This document shows, piece by piece, positions 11,861 through 23,731 of a stretch of DNA of 64,000 nucleotides. The translations under genes and the position numbers were made by a program. This DNA comes from Massospora cicadina (lineage: Eukaryota > Entomophthoromycota > Entomophthoromycetes > Entomophthorales > Entomophthoraceae). The stretch spans positions 62,001 through 126,000 of the forward strand of contig JAKSZP010000211.1 of NCBI GenBank assembly GCA_022478985.1, read 5' to 3'. Numbering within the stretch: the stretch's first letter is position 1; each line of letters opens with the position of its first letter. The notes under the pieces were generated by a model. The model worked only from the letters and a program-made list of their open reading frames with translations, made no database searches and was not told the DNA's origin.

Positions 11861-11935
11861 CCAGCATTAATTATTTAATTGTTCTTTTTGAATCAAAATG
11901 TTTACTAAAAGTGATAGTAATCAGAAAGAAAACTT

Positions 11936-12599
11936 TTTATTTTATTAAATAATAATCCTTCCAGTCTAATTAACATGGCATTCCACATTCTTTACAGTAC
12001 TCTTTCTTTTTAGAAAAGTCTATATACTAGCAGGAGCATTTGCTAGGATTAAAGTTTTGTGAGTTAGTAGGTAAATTGAAGTTAAAATTTTATCTAGATT
12101 ATTAGGATGAAGAGAATTGAGTTGCCTCTTGTGTAACTTATTAAGATATTACCAACAAAATAGGTTACAAAATAGCTTTAGTTATCATACCATAATCTAA
12201 AGTATATATATTGAGTCAATTGATACCTCACTGCTTGGCTGAGGTCAACTTGAACATTTTTTTCTACAATTACCTCTACCTGCGCTAGTTTAAACTCATG
12301 TAATATTTAAATCATTTAACTTGCCCACACGCTGTAGTAAACTCATCATTCAAATGTCTCTATATAAATGGCAAATCACCATTATTTAATTTTGGATAGA
12401 AAAATCTAAAAACCAATCGTAATCCTTATGCTTATTTTACTAAGTCTTCCTTATTTTAGTTAAATCTTAGCTGATTGACACAGAGCTTTAGAGCTGCTAT
12501 TTACCACTACCTTTGCATCATTGGCTATGGAAATTGGAAGTATAATTAAATATGCAACTGATTTTTTAAAAAATATTTATTTTATTAAGCTTTACAAAG
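11936..12599. other. AT-rich stretch without recognised feature
   Basis: About 660 bp between LINE a and element B. I see no coding frame with family similarity, no LTR ends and no repeat shared with another part of the window. Confidence 0.6.
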
Positions 12600-12604
12600 C
12601 CACA

Positions 12605-13433
12605 TGTGGGATCTGCCAATGGATGCCACAAATAATATATATACTAAGTGAGGTATTTACTTTTTAATAAAAGTATAAAATAACACTTATTAAAGTTTTT
12701 TATTATTCAGGCAGGGCAAAACCAGGAAAGGTCCTTTTCCTCAATACTAGTTTTTCCTATTTAAACTAGTTCAGATTTCAAGACCATCAATATTTGAGGC
12801 AAAAGAATGTAAAGCTCAGTTGTCTAAATTAGGTAATATAGGCTTTCAGCCTATCTGATTGAAGATAAAATATGAGGCAAAACTGACCCATGTGGTAATG
12901 ATTTGATGAATTGTATCCAATTATCAGCGAGTAAAATCTTTTCACCTTGGTGGTGGTCAGACTCAGATGGTAATGATTGGGTAATTTGGTGGTGGTTGGA
13001 CCCAGATGGCAATAATTAGCTAATTCTTACCCTATCATTATTGAGTAAAATCTTTTCACCTCAGCGGTGGTTAAACTCAGATGGTAATGATTGGTTAACT
13101 TGCACCCAATCATCAATGGGTAAAATCTTCTCACCTTGCAGAAGTTCAGATCCGTGCAATATTAATCTCCTCAAATTTGGCTGAGAAGTTGGAGTAATCC
13201 TATTGTTAGTATTTATTTTTTTAAGCCGATTTTTGTGATAAATCATATTTTTCCATTGGTTAGGATTCCACCGAGAATACGCCAAGGTCTTTTCACCATT
13301 AGTGCTTATATCATTATTAATCACAGTGTTATTTGTTGATCAGGCAGGAGATGGGCCAATCATAATAGCAGCTTCAGAAGCACTAATACTTCCAACATTC
13401 TTTTTCTTGAGTCAAGAAGGAGAATGTCTGACA
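12605..13433 (-). repeat. 3' LTR of element B
   Basis: 829 bp, on the plus strand TGTGGGATC... to ...TGTCTGACA, so TGTCAGACA to GATCCCACA in element orientation. Closely matches 15809-16643 with scattered substitutions and small indels. The adjacent internal side, 13434-13450, reads as a purine-rich GAGGGGGCAA tract in element orientation, the expected plus-strand primer. Confidence 0.92.
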
Positions 13434-13658
13434 TTGCCCCCTCAAAATGTTGGAAGGGGTGTAGGGTCAAAGGAAGAGGCCATGTACCCAGATTATGATA
13501 ATTCTGATAGCCAAAGACTTTATAGTATACTCATCTCCTCTCTTATGTATGATGGTAAATGGCCCCTCCCAGTTTGATCCAAGTTTGCCACTTTGGGGAG
13601 TTGTGCATTTGCGGTAATATAAAACCCTATCTGACACTTGGTAGGAGGGCAGAGGAGC

Positions 13659-14129
13659 TCAGAGCTCATTGGCAGCTTGACCTTTTTTAGTCACTGTTTT
13701 TGCTTGGCTAGACTTCCCAGCATATAATTTTTCATCCTTAATGCGCAAAGGTTTAGACCAAGGTTCGTGAGGGGTGGAATCCTTGGAAGAGTGATTCTCC
13801 TGAGCCTTGGGATGAGGAACGGCTGCCTTCACGGGCTTAGAGGTAGACTTATCTTTTTTAGGCTGTACTTTGGGAGCCTGAAATTTTCCTTTGAAGTCAG
13901 CCTCACTTTTGAGATTGTAAGGGTTATGGGATGTGACTTCCGTGTTACCCACTCGTTGTTCACCTGGCTTAATCACCACCTCATCTGCCACAAAAGTTGG
14001 AATACCATCGCTAGCCTTCAATGAATCATGAAATTTCTTAGTGTTACGCCCAGAGGTGACAATGTAAAGGCAAAGTGAGAGAGGGGTGTTCATATAGGCA
14101 GGTGTCATCATTCTTGATGAGTTCTTCAT
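13659..14129 (-). pseudogene. Element B: 3' open frame downstream of protease
   Basis: 156 codons, lysine-, serine- and proline-rich toward the end (VQPKKDKSTSKPVKAAVPHP), overlapping the protease frame in another phase. No reverse transcriptase motif. It occupies the place where pol should begin, but it is low complexity and I cannot assign a function. It may be a displaced nucleocapsid-like basic tail or simply the residue of a pol deletion. Confidence 0.45.
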
Positions 14130-14451
14130 TGGATAAGACTAATGGAACTTCGTAGTTCATTAAAGATAGGGACCTTTGTTTCATGTTGATGATGCCTTCA
14201 TACTCGATCATAAACTGAGTACCTATAAGCATCTCATAATCGTTATTATCTAAAGCCACTGCGGGGGCCAATAGAATAAGCTTCTCAATATGAATTGGAA
14301 GCAACGAGTAAGTGCCAAGTGCACGGGTGTTGTTGGGTCCAGCAGTTCCAAAGTCTTGGTTGTACTCCAAGTCAGGTGCAAGTTTGATCTTTTCCATCAA
14401 CTTGGAGGAGATGACGTTCACTGGGGAGCCTGTATCTAAGATAGCCATCAC
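14044..14451 (-). pseudogene. Element B aspartic protease
   Basis: AILDTGSPVNVISSKLMEKI carries the retropepsin D-T-G (14428-14436), followed by FGTAGPNNTRALGTYSLLP and a YEMLIGTQFM second half, an almost complete domain. It is in the same frame as the upstream 14452-14952 segment, separated by one TGA that looks like a CGA-to-TGA change. Same family as the protease of E (INIVSTKLV...YGTVGA) and H (INIVST...YGTAGP). Confidence 0.8.
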
Positions 14452-14952
14452 TCAAACTTTTTGGATGATCACTTCAACCTTCATGAGTATTCCCCTAGAA
14501 GTGGGCGATAGCACTAAGATCTCTTTAAGATGAAAAGATGAGGTTAATTTGCACGTGGTCTTGGGGTAATTTTCCAGAATGGACTGCATGACATGGCCAT
14601 GCTGGATAGGGCGAATAATGTGAGACAACACCTCATCTGCATCGCTAGCAGTATCATTAATGATTGGCTCCCCTAGAACTTGGCAGAGGTAAGTTTCCTC
14701 AGGTACGGTGGCTTCATCTACTTCTCCAGTATTTAGGTGATCAGGGACCTCCACTTCCGTGGGAGCTCTCAACAAGTAGTATCCAATGTTATCATAACCC
14801 CCCTCAGAGTTGGCCTCAGGGGTATTCTCAACCATGGGCAAGGTTGTAATTGATATGGGGGAGACAGTCACAAGAGGAGGGGTGATTAGCTTTGCTTTAA
14901 CTGGCATTTTTAACCCCAGTAGTTCTGGAGGATATACCCTTAGGGCGCGCAC
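14452..14952 (-). pseudogene. Element B gag-to-protease linker
   Basis: 166 codons overlapping the end of gag in a different phase and in frame with the protease except for one stop. Acidic and proline-rich with no clear motif, for example PDHLNTGEVDEATVPEETYL. The overlap in another phase could be an original frameshift site or a mutation. No zinc knuckle is visible. Confidence 0.6.
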
Positions 14953-15769
14953 CTACTAGCTGAGCTGAAGAAGAAACCATAGTAGGGATCTCCACTTTGC
15001 ATGACCAAGGAATGTCCGGTTTAAGTCGCACTGAAGCATCAGGTTTTGCGGGGAGAATAGGCACAGGTGGCCTCACATCCAGCGTTTCAACTGGTCTCAG
15101 CTCTTCAAAGGTTAGAGCGGATAGTGGTACCTCCTCGTCATAGGTAGGGGCACATAAAGGAATATGGGCAACGTCTAACAAAGCCTCTTTTATGTCGCGG
15201 AAGGTTGTGAAGTGGCGTTTCACTGAGATGATATGCCTGGCGAGAGAGGGTTGTGAAGCTAACCCTGTTAAGATGGCGGCGATAGCATCATCCAGGGTAA
15301 GCAGGTTAGACGTAGCCAACCTTTGAGTGGTAAGATAGTACCGCTCAGCAAAACTAAAGAGGGTTTCACCCTCATACATGGTAAGGCGCATGAAAGCCTG
15401 TTTTTCCCTGTGTAAGCTCTGCTCAGATCTGAACTCAGCCAAGAGGGCCTTCTTAACATCTGGCCAGATGTACTGAGGATCCAGGTGAGGAACGATCAGC
15501 TCTTGGGCTTTTTGGCTTAAGCAGGGAAGAACATACTGAACTTTTTGTTTGTCAGTGGCGCCATCCATCGCAGCTTCATAAACGTACAGAAAGGAAGCAA
15601 TGCTCCCTTCACCAGGGATATATCTATCCTTTATGGGTAATTTGAACAGCTGTTGCTCTAGCTCTTTGAGATGGGAGAAAGAGCTGGCTAGTTGCTTCTC
15701 AAGAGCGACTAATCGCAAGTCAGGAGAGCTGCTCACAGTGACAGTCTCCATTTTGTTAATACTTATCAA
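14897..15769 (-). CDS. Element B Gag polyprotein
   Basis: Uninterrupted 290-codon frame just inside the 5' LTR. The capsid-like core includes KVQYVLPCLSQKAQELIV, then YIWPDVKKALLAEFRSEQ, then ETLFSFAERYYLTTQRLA, the helical Retrotrans_gag pattern. A coiled-coil-like start (LVALEKQLASSFSHLKELEQ) precedes it. The product would assemble the virus-like particle. E gag at 51229-51723 is homologous (AQRKAELL, NETLSAFTDQFTAEA). I chose the first ATG of the frame; another methionine six codons on is possible. Confidence 0.8.
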   Translation of the reverse strand: MISINKMETVTVSSSPDLRLVALEKQLASSFSHLKELEQQLFKLPIKDRYIPGEGSIASFLYVYEAAMDGATDKQKVQYVLPCLSQKAQELIVPHLDPQYIWPDVKKALLAEFRSEQSLHREKQAFMRLTMYEGETLFSFAERYYLTTQRLATSNLLTLDDAIAAILTGLASQPSLARHIISVKRHFTTFRDIKEALLDVAHIPLCAPTYDEEVPLSALTFEELRPVETLDVRPPVPILPAKPDASVRLKPDIPWSCKVEIPTMVSSSAQLVGARPKGISSRTTGVKNAS

Positions 15770-15788
15770 AGTATTCAGTGGGCTTGAC

Positions 15789-15808
15789 CCCTGTAGTGAG
15801 CATCAATT
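15789..15808 (-). promoter_or_regulatory. Primer-binding site of element B
   Basis: Next to the 5' LTR, in element orientation, TTGATGCTCACTACAGGGGT. It matches the equivalent positions of E (51073-51092) and H (42469-42487). A TGG-type start followed by an 18-nt match to a tRNA 3' end is expected; I do not identify the tRNA. Confidence 0.65.
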
Positions 15809-16643
15809 TGTGGGATCCGCCAATGGATGCCACAAATAATATATTTAAGTGAGGTATTTACTTTTTAATAAAAGTATAAAATAACACTTATTAGAGTTTT
15901 TTATGTTTTTTATTATTCAGGCAGGGCAAAACCAGGAAAGGTCCTTTCCTCAATACTAGTTTTTCCTATTTAAACTAGTTTGGATTTCAAGACCATTGAT
16001 ATTCAAGGCAAAAGAATGTAAAGCTCAGTTATCTAAATTAGGTAATATAGGCTTTCAGCCTATCTGATTGAAGATAAAATTTTTGAGGCAAAACTGACCC
16101 ATGTGGTAACAATTTGATAGTTGTATCCAATCATCAGCGAGTAAAATCTTTTCACCTTGGTGGTGGTCAGACTCAGATGGTAATGATTGGGTAATTTGGC
16201 GGTGGTCAGACCTGGATGGTAATGATTGGCTAATTCTTACCCTATCATTATTGAGTAAAATCTTTTCACCTCAGCAGTGGTTAAACTCAGACGGTAATGA
16301 TTGGTTAACTTGCACCCAATCATCAATGGGTAAAATCTTCTTGCCTTGCAGAAGTTCAGATCCATGCGATATTGAACTCCTTGAATTCAGCTGAGAAGTC
16401 GGAGTAATCCTATTGTTAGTATTTACTTTTTTAAGCCAATTTTTGTGATAAATCATATTTTTCTGTTGGTTAGGATTCCACTGAGAAGCCGCTAAGGTCT
16501 TTTCGCCATTGATGCTTATATCAATATTAATCACAGTTTTATTTGTTGATCAGGCAGAAGATGGGCCAATCATAATTGCAGATTTGGAAGCACTAATACT
16601 TCCAATATTCTTTTTCTTGAGTCGAGAAGGAGAATGTCTGACA
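15809..16643 (-). repeat. 5' LTR of element B
   Basis: 835 bp, close copy of 12605-13433 with the same termini. In the minus orientation of the element it is the upstream LTR and would carry the promoter. A frame of 87 codons (16271-16534) recurs in the other LTR at 13061-13324 but is only LTR sequence. Confidence 0.92.
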
Positions 16644-16783
16644 CCACAATGACCCTGTAAACCCAATCACCATTTGCAGTACTTTAAATATTACTGTGGT
16701 TTAGAGACTTCAACTTTAAATAAAGCATTAAAAACAAAGTTTACGGTTTATATAAACAATATTCTGTCATCATACAGAGTATC

Positions 16784-17077
16784 TGTCAGGGACTGGGATC
16801 TTGTTAGCCTGGTTGGGGATAGGTAACCTTAAGCTATCATGACTAAATCTATGTGGGCAGTTAACAAGGACCCTAGGTTCGCCCAAGGGTGGTATATGGA
16901 GGTAAGATGGTGTGGGAGTTTCCCACAGATAGTACTTCTAGATGGGGATAAAGGATGAGAGTTTGGTGGGATATTAGTAAGTTAAAACTTTGGTACTCAA
17001 TCTAATAGTAGAAAACATATTAATATGATATATGAACCACTAGGTATTAAAACAACCACTAGATATTATGTCATTTT
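16784..17077 (-). repeat. 3' LTR of element J, first part
   Basis: Starts TGTCAGGGACTGGG at 16784 and matches 47200-47500 (for example GGGATATTAGTAAGTTAAAA in both). Interrupted after CATTTT at 17077 by element C and continued at 25204. Confidence 0.82.
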
Positions 17078-18550
17078 TGTCAGATAACTGATGTGCCAAG
17101 AAAAGCCTTGGCTTTCATCAGGGGTACTTCAATACCCACAATAGAATCCAAAGTCACCAAGCATTGCCATTATGATGATATGCAATAAAGAAACTTGAGG
17201 GGATATACGCGAAAAAGTATTGATCTATGAACATCATTACCACCCTGCCCAATAAGATGAGTGCTGGCATTAATCTTGACCATGCTTTGTGCATTGATGT
17301 CAAGCTACCTGTGTTGGCAGGAGGAGAATGTTCCGCTCATATGAGATTTGCATTTTGGTCATACTCTTGACTCATTTAGATATGAGCTTAAAAACGTGGG
17401 GTGACAATTGTTTTGTCAGTTTTGATCCCAAATATTTCACTTTAAGTAGCATCCACTAAATTGGCGTTCCCACTTCCTCCATGATTGTGGTGGACCGAAT
17501 TGATTGATATATTGAAACCTCTACTTGGTTTGCATTTGGGCTAAATTCATTAATCTTTTGAACATGAATTTGGTACTAAGGGTGACAATTATTTTGTCAG
17601 GTTTAATCCCAACAGTATCCTCCCAAGTAGTGATTATCAAATTATTATCTTTGTTTCCTTAATAATTATGACAGAGTAAATTGAGCTGTGGCTCATTCTT
17701 CTCATTTTAATACTTTAGATACTTGTTCTCCTGAGAAGGGTTATTGTGTGAAAAATGTAGTGGTTGAATCCCAAAGGTTTCCACACTGAGAGAGGCAATA
17801 GCTGAAATAACCAACATTAAGGCCACAGTCATTACTGATACAAATGAGTTCAGGCTTTCTATTAGTTGGGGAGAATCCTTTAGGACAGCCAGAATGAGTG
17901 AAATTATAAAAATCTAAGTAATTTTGGCGAAATTAAAGGTTTATTAAGGATATGGCGAAATAAATCAGCACTCTACCATCAGCAGAGCACTAGGTTTTTA
18001 TAGTTGTAGGGAATTGAGGTGCTGGGACAGTGAAATATTTTTCACAACAGGATGCGCAAATCTTCTATAAAATGCTTGGACTTTTACATCATAATTTGTC
18101 TTGTACATCGCAGGTGCCTTATTTTGTGATTCCTGTTGCCAATTTTTTTCTTCCTTTGGGGTTCCAGCATGCTTGCATATCTTGCAATTTTCTTAACAAA
18201 ATTGTTTCTTATAATTGGAAGGGTCTTTGACGGATTTATTTCTGTACTGGCGCTCCTGTCAGGACTTTGGTCTCAATACACTCAACTGTGCTCGGATTTT
18301 GTTGCTTATTTTCCCAATTTTTGTGACAAAAACTTTAACTGAATCAATTTTATGGCAAAATTATTCTCTTCCGCTCTTCAACTTTTTTTATAATAAAGAT
18401 GAGGGGTCTCATTGAAAACCCATTACTCGTCAAGGGTGCACTAAATCCACTATTCTCTCTAATGGCAGGGCTCAGGATCATTCCCCTGTCTTTTATTGAA
18501 AGGGGTAAACCAATTGATCCAATTTTATGAGTGCAGCTATGATCTTTACT
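17078..18550 (-). repeat. 3' LTR of element C
   Basis: Starts TGTCAGATAACTGATG and ends near GATCTTTACT; matches 23732-25199 throughout, including CTGAGAGAGGCAATAGCTGA. It is long for this family. Confidence 0.9.
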
Positions 18551-18689
18551 TTACCCTTTACCAAAAGGACAAAGTCTACTCCTCCCTGGAGCTTGTACAA
18601 GAGCATAGTTTTTGTGTAGTATGGGCATCTTAATAGCTGTGATGGTCTGGGGTTTTATAGTGGTGGGTGCTGGGCAGCAGGGTTTTGTG

Positions 18690-18910
18690 TATGAAAATTA
18701 GTGATTAGATTATGAATTTGGTACAATTGCGGGCTGGAATCTAACTGACGTTGTAGATGGGATTCCCTTTATCAAGCCACTAAGTACTGAATTCCCCATT
18801 TGATTTTTCTTGAGCCCAAGATTTTCTCCACCATAAATTCCCTTACTCCCTCTATCAGTAGTAGTTCAATCTCTTCCAGTTTTTTGCCTTTGAATGGTGA
18901 CAGCTCTGAT
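18690..18910 (-). pseudogene. Element C chromodomain relic
   Basis: Minus-strand translation gives TSELSPFKGKKLEEIELLL followed by EFMVEKILGSRKIKWGIQYL, the integrase tail and then the chromodomain start (V-E-K-I-L ... Y-L-V). The rest toward 18690 is decayed. Confidence 0.7.
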
Positions 18911-18999
18911 GTGTTGGAAGATTTGTGATTTTTTTATTTTGGTGGTAAGTCAACATAAAAGGACTATTATTCAATTTTTTTGATCAGGAATGGTCCTTA

Positions 19000-19900
19000 C
19001 CTCTTTCAGGTCAGTTTGCAGCAGAGCTCCTTAAGATTAAGATTTTCATGTGCATTATTTCCAGGGCATGTAACCTAATATTTGGGCGCCGCTCTCCATT
19101 TTTTGTTTGCAAACTGCTTGGAATCCTGGGAGTTTTCATTAATTGCCACTGCACCTGCTGGTTATTTTCTGAATGGGTTGTGAAGTTATCTGCTTCCAGA
19201 ATGTTTGTGTGCATCTGGAGCCCAATTGTAAAAGCAGGGTTGTATCCTGAGTTGGCGTACAGTGGCAATATTCCTTTAGAGACGTACAGTGAATTGTTGT
19301 ACAAAGTGGGCTAAGGCCAGGTCACTTGCCTATGTGTCCTGAGCAGCGGAGGCGTAGAACCAAAGGTACTGCTCAAGCAACTGGTTAGTCCGCTCAGTTT
19401 TTACATCAGACTGGGGGTGATAAGCTTAATATCAGCATGGTTTGATGTGCAGTGTCTTGTACAGGGCGTCCCAGAATAGATGTAAACTTTGGATCTCTAT
19501 CACTAATCATCTCTTGCAGTACCACAAAAATGGTGAAGACGTGGGTCATAAATAGACAGGCCAAGTCTTCCGCCATGGTTGTAGCTAAGCATGTGATATT
19601 CAAGCCATATCTAGTGAATCTGTCCACAACTACCATGATTACGTTGAACCCTTTTTAGTGGGAATACAAACTATGAAGTCAACTGATACTGACATCCACA
19701 GTCCCGCTGCTTTTTGCAGTGAATGTAAAAGCCATTTCGCTCCATTTTGTCAGATTTGGATTGTGCACAGTTTAAACAACGCTCTATCTGAGCCATCACA
19801 TCTTTTGCCAATTTTTTCAGGATGTATGTTCTTTATATCAGGTTGTTAGTCTTCTTGCCTCCTGGGTGTCCCATTGTCATTGGGTCATGATGTTCCTTTC
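19000..19900 (-). pseudogene. Element C integrase relic
   Basis: Frame 19406-19636 reads MVVVDRFTRYGLNITCLATT then EMISDRDPKFTSIL, with both catalytic aspartates of the core recognisable. Upstream (about 19760) CLNCAQSKSDKMERNG is the zinc-binding H2C2 tail. Downstream (19011-19304) YVSKGILPLYANSGYNPAF is the segment after the third acidic residue. Frames shift between blocks. Confidence 0.85.
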
Positions 19901-20399
19901 TGACTCGGTGATGTAAACTGTTGGGCACTTATATGCAATCCCAAAAATAAATTCCTCTATCCTTTATTGAGTACTAAATTGAGGTTCTTTCCCCGCATGT
20001 ATTTGGTCCCCTAGCATTTGTCCTTTGATAGTTTCTGATTGCGCATCAAATACTGTGTCCAGGAGCGAGCCTCAGAGCTTTTTGTAGGGCTTATCTTGGA
20101 AGTGCCCTGTCACGTGGGGCATGTGGTGTTGTCAGAGGGCTCAGGTATGATCATTAGGAGTGGGGCTGTGGGTGTTGTAGGATCACAATGGCAGTGACAG
20201 TTGCAGGATATGTTCGGTGGCTCAGACAGCCTTTTTAAGGATAATTACCATAATTGATTTGACCCCTTCCACAGGGTCAGCCTTAACTTCCAGGCTCCCA
20301 CTCGGTATGTGTCAATATATGTGTATGCCCTTTGATAAGCTTGTATTTGAAGTTATAGCCGAGCAGATCACGGTGGGTTCTGGTTTGTCATTGTGCCAA

Positions 20400-21750
20400 T
20401 TTCTGTAGCTTGCAATAGTAGATGAGTTATTTGTGATCCATATGCGCTGTCACCATGTGCTTTGCTCCCTGTAATAAATATCACCAGTGCATCATTGCCC
20501 ATGCTTCTGCAGCCAGCTCTTTATTGTAAATTTCCCACAATCGTTTGGCTCTCATAAATTTTCTAGAGAAATATGACACCAGGTGTTTGCAGACATTGTA
20601 ATCCTGTATCAATACTGTCCTCACGTCCATACCAGAGGCTTTGCATGCTACAATAAACAGTTCATCTTTCTCAGCATGTCACAGGACTGGTGTTGAGGTG
20701 AAAACTTTTTTGATGGCTTCAAAGGTATTGACCTTCTATATTAGATGAATGGCGCGTTTTTTCCTATTAGTGGGTGGAGGGGCCATCTAGTTCTGAGATC
20801 ACAGAGAGAATTTTTTTCAAGAAAATGATAGATCCCAGAAAGCTGAGAAGCTACTTCTGGGTGGTGGGCATTGCCCAAATCCTTATCACTTCCAATTTGG
20901 AGGGAGCAATAGTGCTCATCTTTTAGTACCAAATTTTCAAGGAACTGCACCTCATCTTTGAAAAATTCGCATTTAGATGGCTTCATGTGCAGGCCTGCAC
21001 ATCACAAGGTGGCCACCACTGCCACAAAATCCTTCTCATATTACTCTGGTGTAGAGAAATGGATCAGGATGTCGTCAATATATTCTACTGTTATGTAAAG
21101 CGGATTTTACCTAATGCGTGGTCAATAACCCTATGGAAAATGATGGGAGCGTTTTTCAACTTAAATGGCATGACCCTAAACTAGGTATATGTCGTGGCAT
21201 GTGCAGATAGCCATCAGCCACTCTTGGCCCTCCTTTACTTGGACTTGGTGGAAGGTGTTGATTATATTATATTTTGAAAATACTTTAGACTTGGCGATCA
21301 TTTGGGAGATTGCAGCCTCCAGTGGGAGGAGATATGGATCTGGTAAAAAGTAAATGAGGTGGGTCGACCTTGGGATGAATATACCTCTACAAGATTTTTA
21401 GCCTGTTCTGGTTTTGAACCTGAATTAATCAAAACTAGACCCAGAGTGGAGCAGAAACCACCCCACTTTGCTACCACTCCTCAGGATATGGATCTGGTAC
21501 TGTGACATTTTTTAATGGCCATTATTAAAGCAAGATTGCAAGGTGTCATTAGATTTTTGTGCAAACACTATGGGGATGACACAAGCAAATTTTCTTTATT
21601 ATCCATCCTTTGGGCATCATTTCATCAATCCAAATTTTCAATATCTAATCTTCAGCGGTAGTATATGGGCATAATAGACAATGGATCTTAATGAGGTCCA
21701 CCGTTAGGTGGAAATTGATGTCAAACTAGGTGTGGGTGGCAAATGTTTCA
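20400..21750 (-). pseudogene. Element C reverse transcriptase-RNase H relic
   Basis: An intact catalytic box EYIDDILIHFSTPE lies at 21053-21085 (YIDD at 21071-21082), followed by MKPSKCEFFKDEVQFLENLV (frame 20741-20986), the thumb. RNase H traces lie between 20400 and 20700. Stops and shifts elsewhere in the fingers region. Confidence 0.85.
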
Positions 21751-22031
21751 CTTTGTCAATGTTGAAAATTTGTTTGTATGTTTCCAACATCAAGGGCATA
21801 ATGGGGTGATCGGCTACTACACTTGAGATGAATTATTCCACCATTCCCCCAGGGCTTTTTCTTTCTCCAACATGGGGAGCAGTGGGATTTTGCCAGAGTG
21901 ATAGTATGTTGAGAAAGCGAGCATATTTTGCTTGGGGTTAATAATAATTGCCTTTCATCTTCACCATCCTACCTCTAGGATTATGGGTAAAGTAGGTCTG
22001 GAATCTTCAAGAAATTGGCATGTAACTGATT

Positions 22032-22280
22032 CTAATGGGAAGAGAAGATTAGCGGCTTGCATAGAGGCACGGTGACCATTATTACCATGGAGGCCCCATG
22101 CTGGGTATCTATGTGGTAACTGTCAGGTCTAATGCCTGCGCCAAAGTTAACATTGATAAACTTTCTCGATGCACTTATGTCAATTAATGCATTCATTACT
22201 GCCTGTCTGGACCAACTGTAATGTCCACAGCAATTCAGAACTAAGCACAAGCAAATGTATTGAAGTTGTCTAAGGCGCAC
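22032..22280 (-). pseudogene. Element C protease relic
   Basis: An 82-codon frame contains VMNALIDISASRKFINVNFG; the active-site D-T-G-A-S is changed to D-I-S-A-S. Position between gag and RT fits the retropepsin. Confidence 0.7.
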
Positions 22281-22399
22281 ACTCCTGCGTTGGTGGTTGC
22301 AATTAAGGAATAATCATGTAATTTGTTGAGAAATTGGGAAACATTGCTACTGCCTGAACATACAAAAGTGGGGATGATGTGGGGTTTGATGAATACAAC

Positions 22400-23560
22400 A
22401 GTGGAAGTACGTGGCTAATGTCTTTAATTATAAAATTATAATAATAATACTCCCTAACTTATTACATTGTTTTAATCTGATATGGGGACAGTGTGGGGGT
22501 CTTTTGATTCACTGGTATAAATATGGCGCCTGGGGAACTATCTGATAATCACTGACCAAGTTCATGAGTTTAGGTCGGTGTGATTTTTCCAGGATTACTA
22601 AAATCCACGAGGCTTTCAGATGTGGGTTGAGTGATTTGTGTGATAGGAGAATGGGCTGGATGTGTTGTGTAGTATCAATGCAGCATGCCTCACTGCCTTA
22701 AACCATCAGAGGGACATAAGGAGCAAGAGCAATAACTCCGGTGCAGTAATAAGTTTATTGGGGTTGTTTGCCAATAATAACTGAATCCAGTAAATTTTTA
22801 CAAGTTGGTGCTCATTACAAGGGGAGATGTCTTGCTGATCAAATTTGCCAGGTGGTTTCATCTACATTGTCCGTTACTAGACTCTATTCTTTATCCATTT
22901 CGCTTCTCAATTTTCCCTCATTCTTAAATATTACAAGTAGCCCATTCTTGTTGGTAGATGGGGTTGGTTTGTTGTACTGGATGTGTGGATTTAGGGCGGC
23001 TGATTTTTTGGTAGATCAGATTCCAGGGCAGGCCTCAATCTGCTGGGCCGCTTGTATGCCCCCTTTAAGGTTTGGGGTCCGTTGTACCATGCCATATGCA
23101 ATCCTGCTCCTTAATTTGGAGAATCATTGAATGCAGCAATGGCAATGTCCACTGGTAGTTGGAGAGACTCCGCAAGTTGAACTAAGTCCTTAATATGGCC
23201 CTCCAAACTTATGGCCAATCCTTGTTGTTGAAATAGTTGGAACATGAGTTGTGGCCTTAATGGAGGAGTAGCCACCATGGACAAAACAATTTTTAATAGT
23301 GAGGGAGGTGACCCCTCAGGTGAAATTTATGGTACAAGAGTGTGCAGACCCAGATTTTGGCCTCACCTTCTAAGGCCTCCAATAGAGCCAAGGATTGTTG
23401 TTCCTCAGAAGCCTCAGTTATTCCTTTAAGAAGTTGCTCACAATTTGAGCTCCATTAGAACTCCCAGAACCTGATAAGCTACTTTGTACAAGGGGCATGG
23501 GGTGGGCCTTATCACCGTTACGTTGCATTCTTGAGCACTTAAGGTGAAAATCAGTTGCGC
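22400..23560 (-). pseudogene. Element C gag relic
   Basis: Minus-strand frames near 23080-23230 give LEGHIKDLVQLAESLQLPVD followed by AFNDSP, then HMAWYNGPQTLKGAYKRP, the pattern of the region after the Ty3/gypsy capsid. Broken by stops; no zinc knuckle found. A plus-strand frame of 120 codons (22768-23130) overlaps it and is a shadow. Confidence 0.6.
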
Positions 23561-23731
23561 TGAATAAATGAGCAGTACTTATCTAATAGCCTTGACTAAC
23601 GCCACCCATGACCAGCAAGTCAGAAGGGAGCTAATAAGTCCATACAAGCTCTGTTTAGCTGTTGAAGAGCCTAGGTTCAGCAAATACTGAATCAAAGATA
23701 TGACAGTGGAGTTAATTAGCTAATATTATTA

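Larger units (their letters stand above)
7832..11935 (-). mobile_element. LINE copy a: decayed L1/Tx1-like LINE
   Basis: Collinear with LINE b over about 4 kb: 7832 corresponds to about 56565, 10197 to 58945, 11400 to 60124. It lacks the C-terminus of ORF2 and the 3' end because the LTR of element A abuts at 7831; the rest should lie left of the window. Much more AT-rich and stop-filled than LINE b, so older. The 5' end near 11935 is inferred from collinearity only. Confidence 0.85.
12605..16643 (-). mobile_element. Element B: gag-protease-only (non-autonomous) LTR retrotransposon
   Basis: Two LTRs (12605-13433, 15809-16643) enclose 2.4 kb with minus-strand gag and protease and no reverse transcriptase, RNase H or integrase. 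The 5-bp target duplication CCACA (12600-12604, 16644-16648) shows that both ends are original. Open frames are long (290, 166, 135, 156 codons), so it is one of the youngest elements here. Its primer-binding site and protease resemble those of element H, the likely source of pol functions. Confidence 0.92.

Noticed and set aside
12605..16643. Reading B as a deletion product of element A or G
   Set aside because: LTRs, protease and primer-binding site are unlike A and G; they resemble those of H and E.
22768..23130. Plus-strand frame of 120 codons
   Set aside because: It overlaps the minus-strand gag relic of element C and has no domain; a shadow frame.
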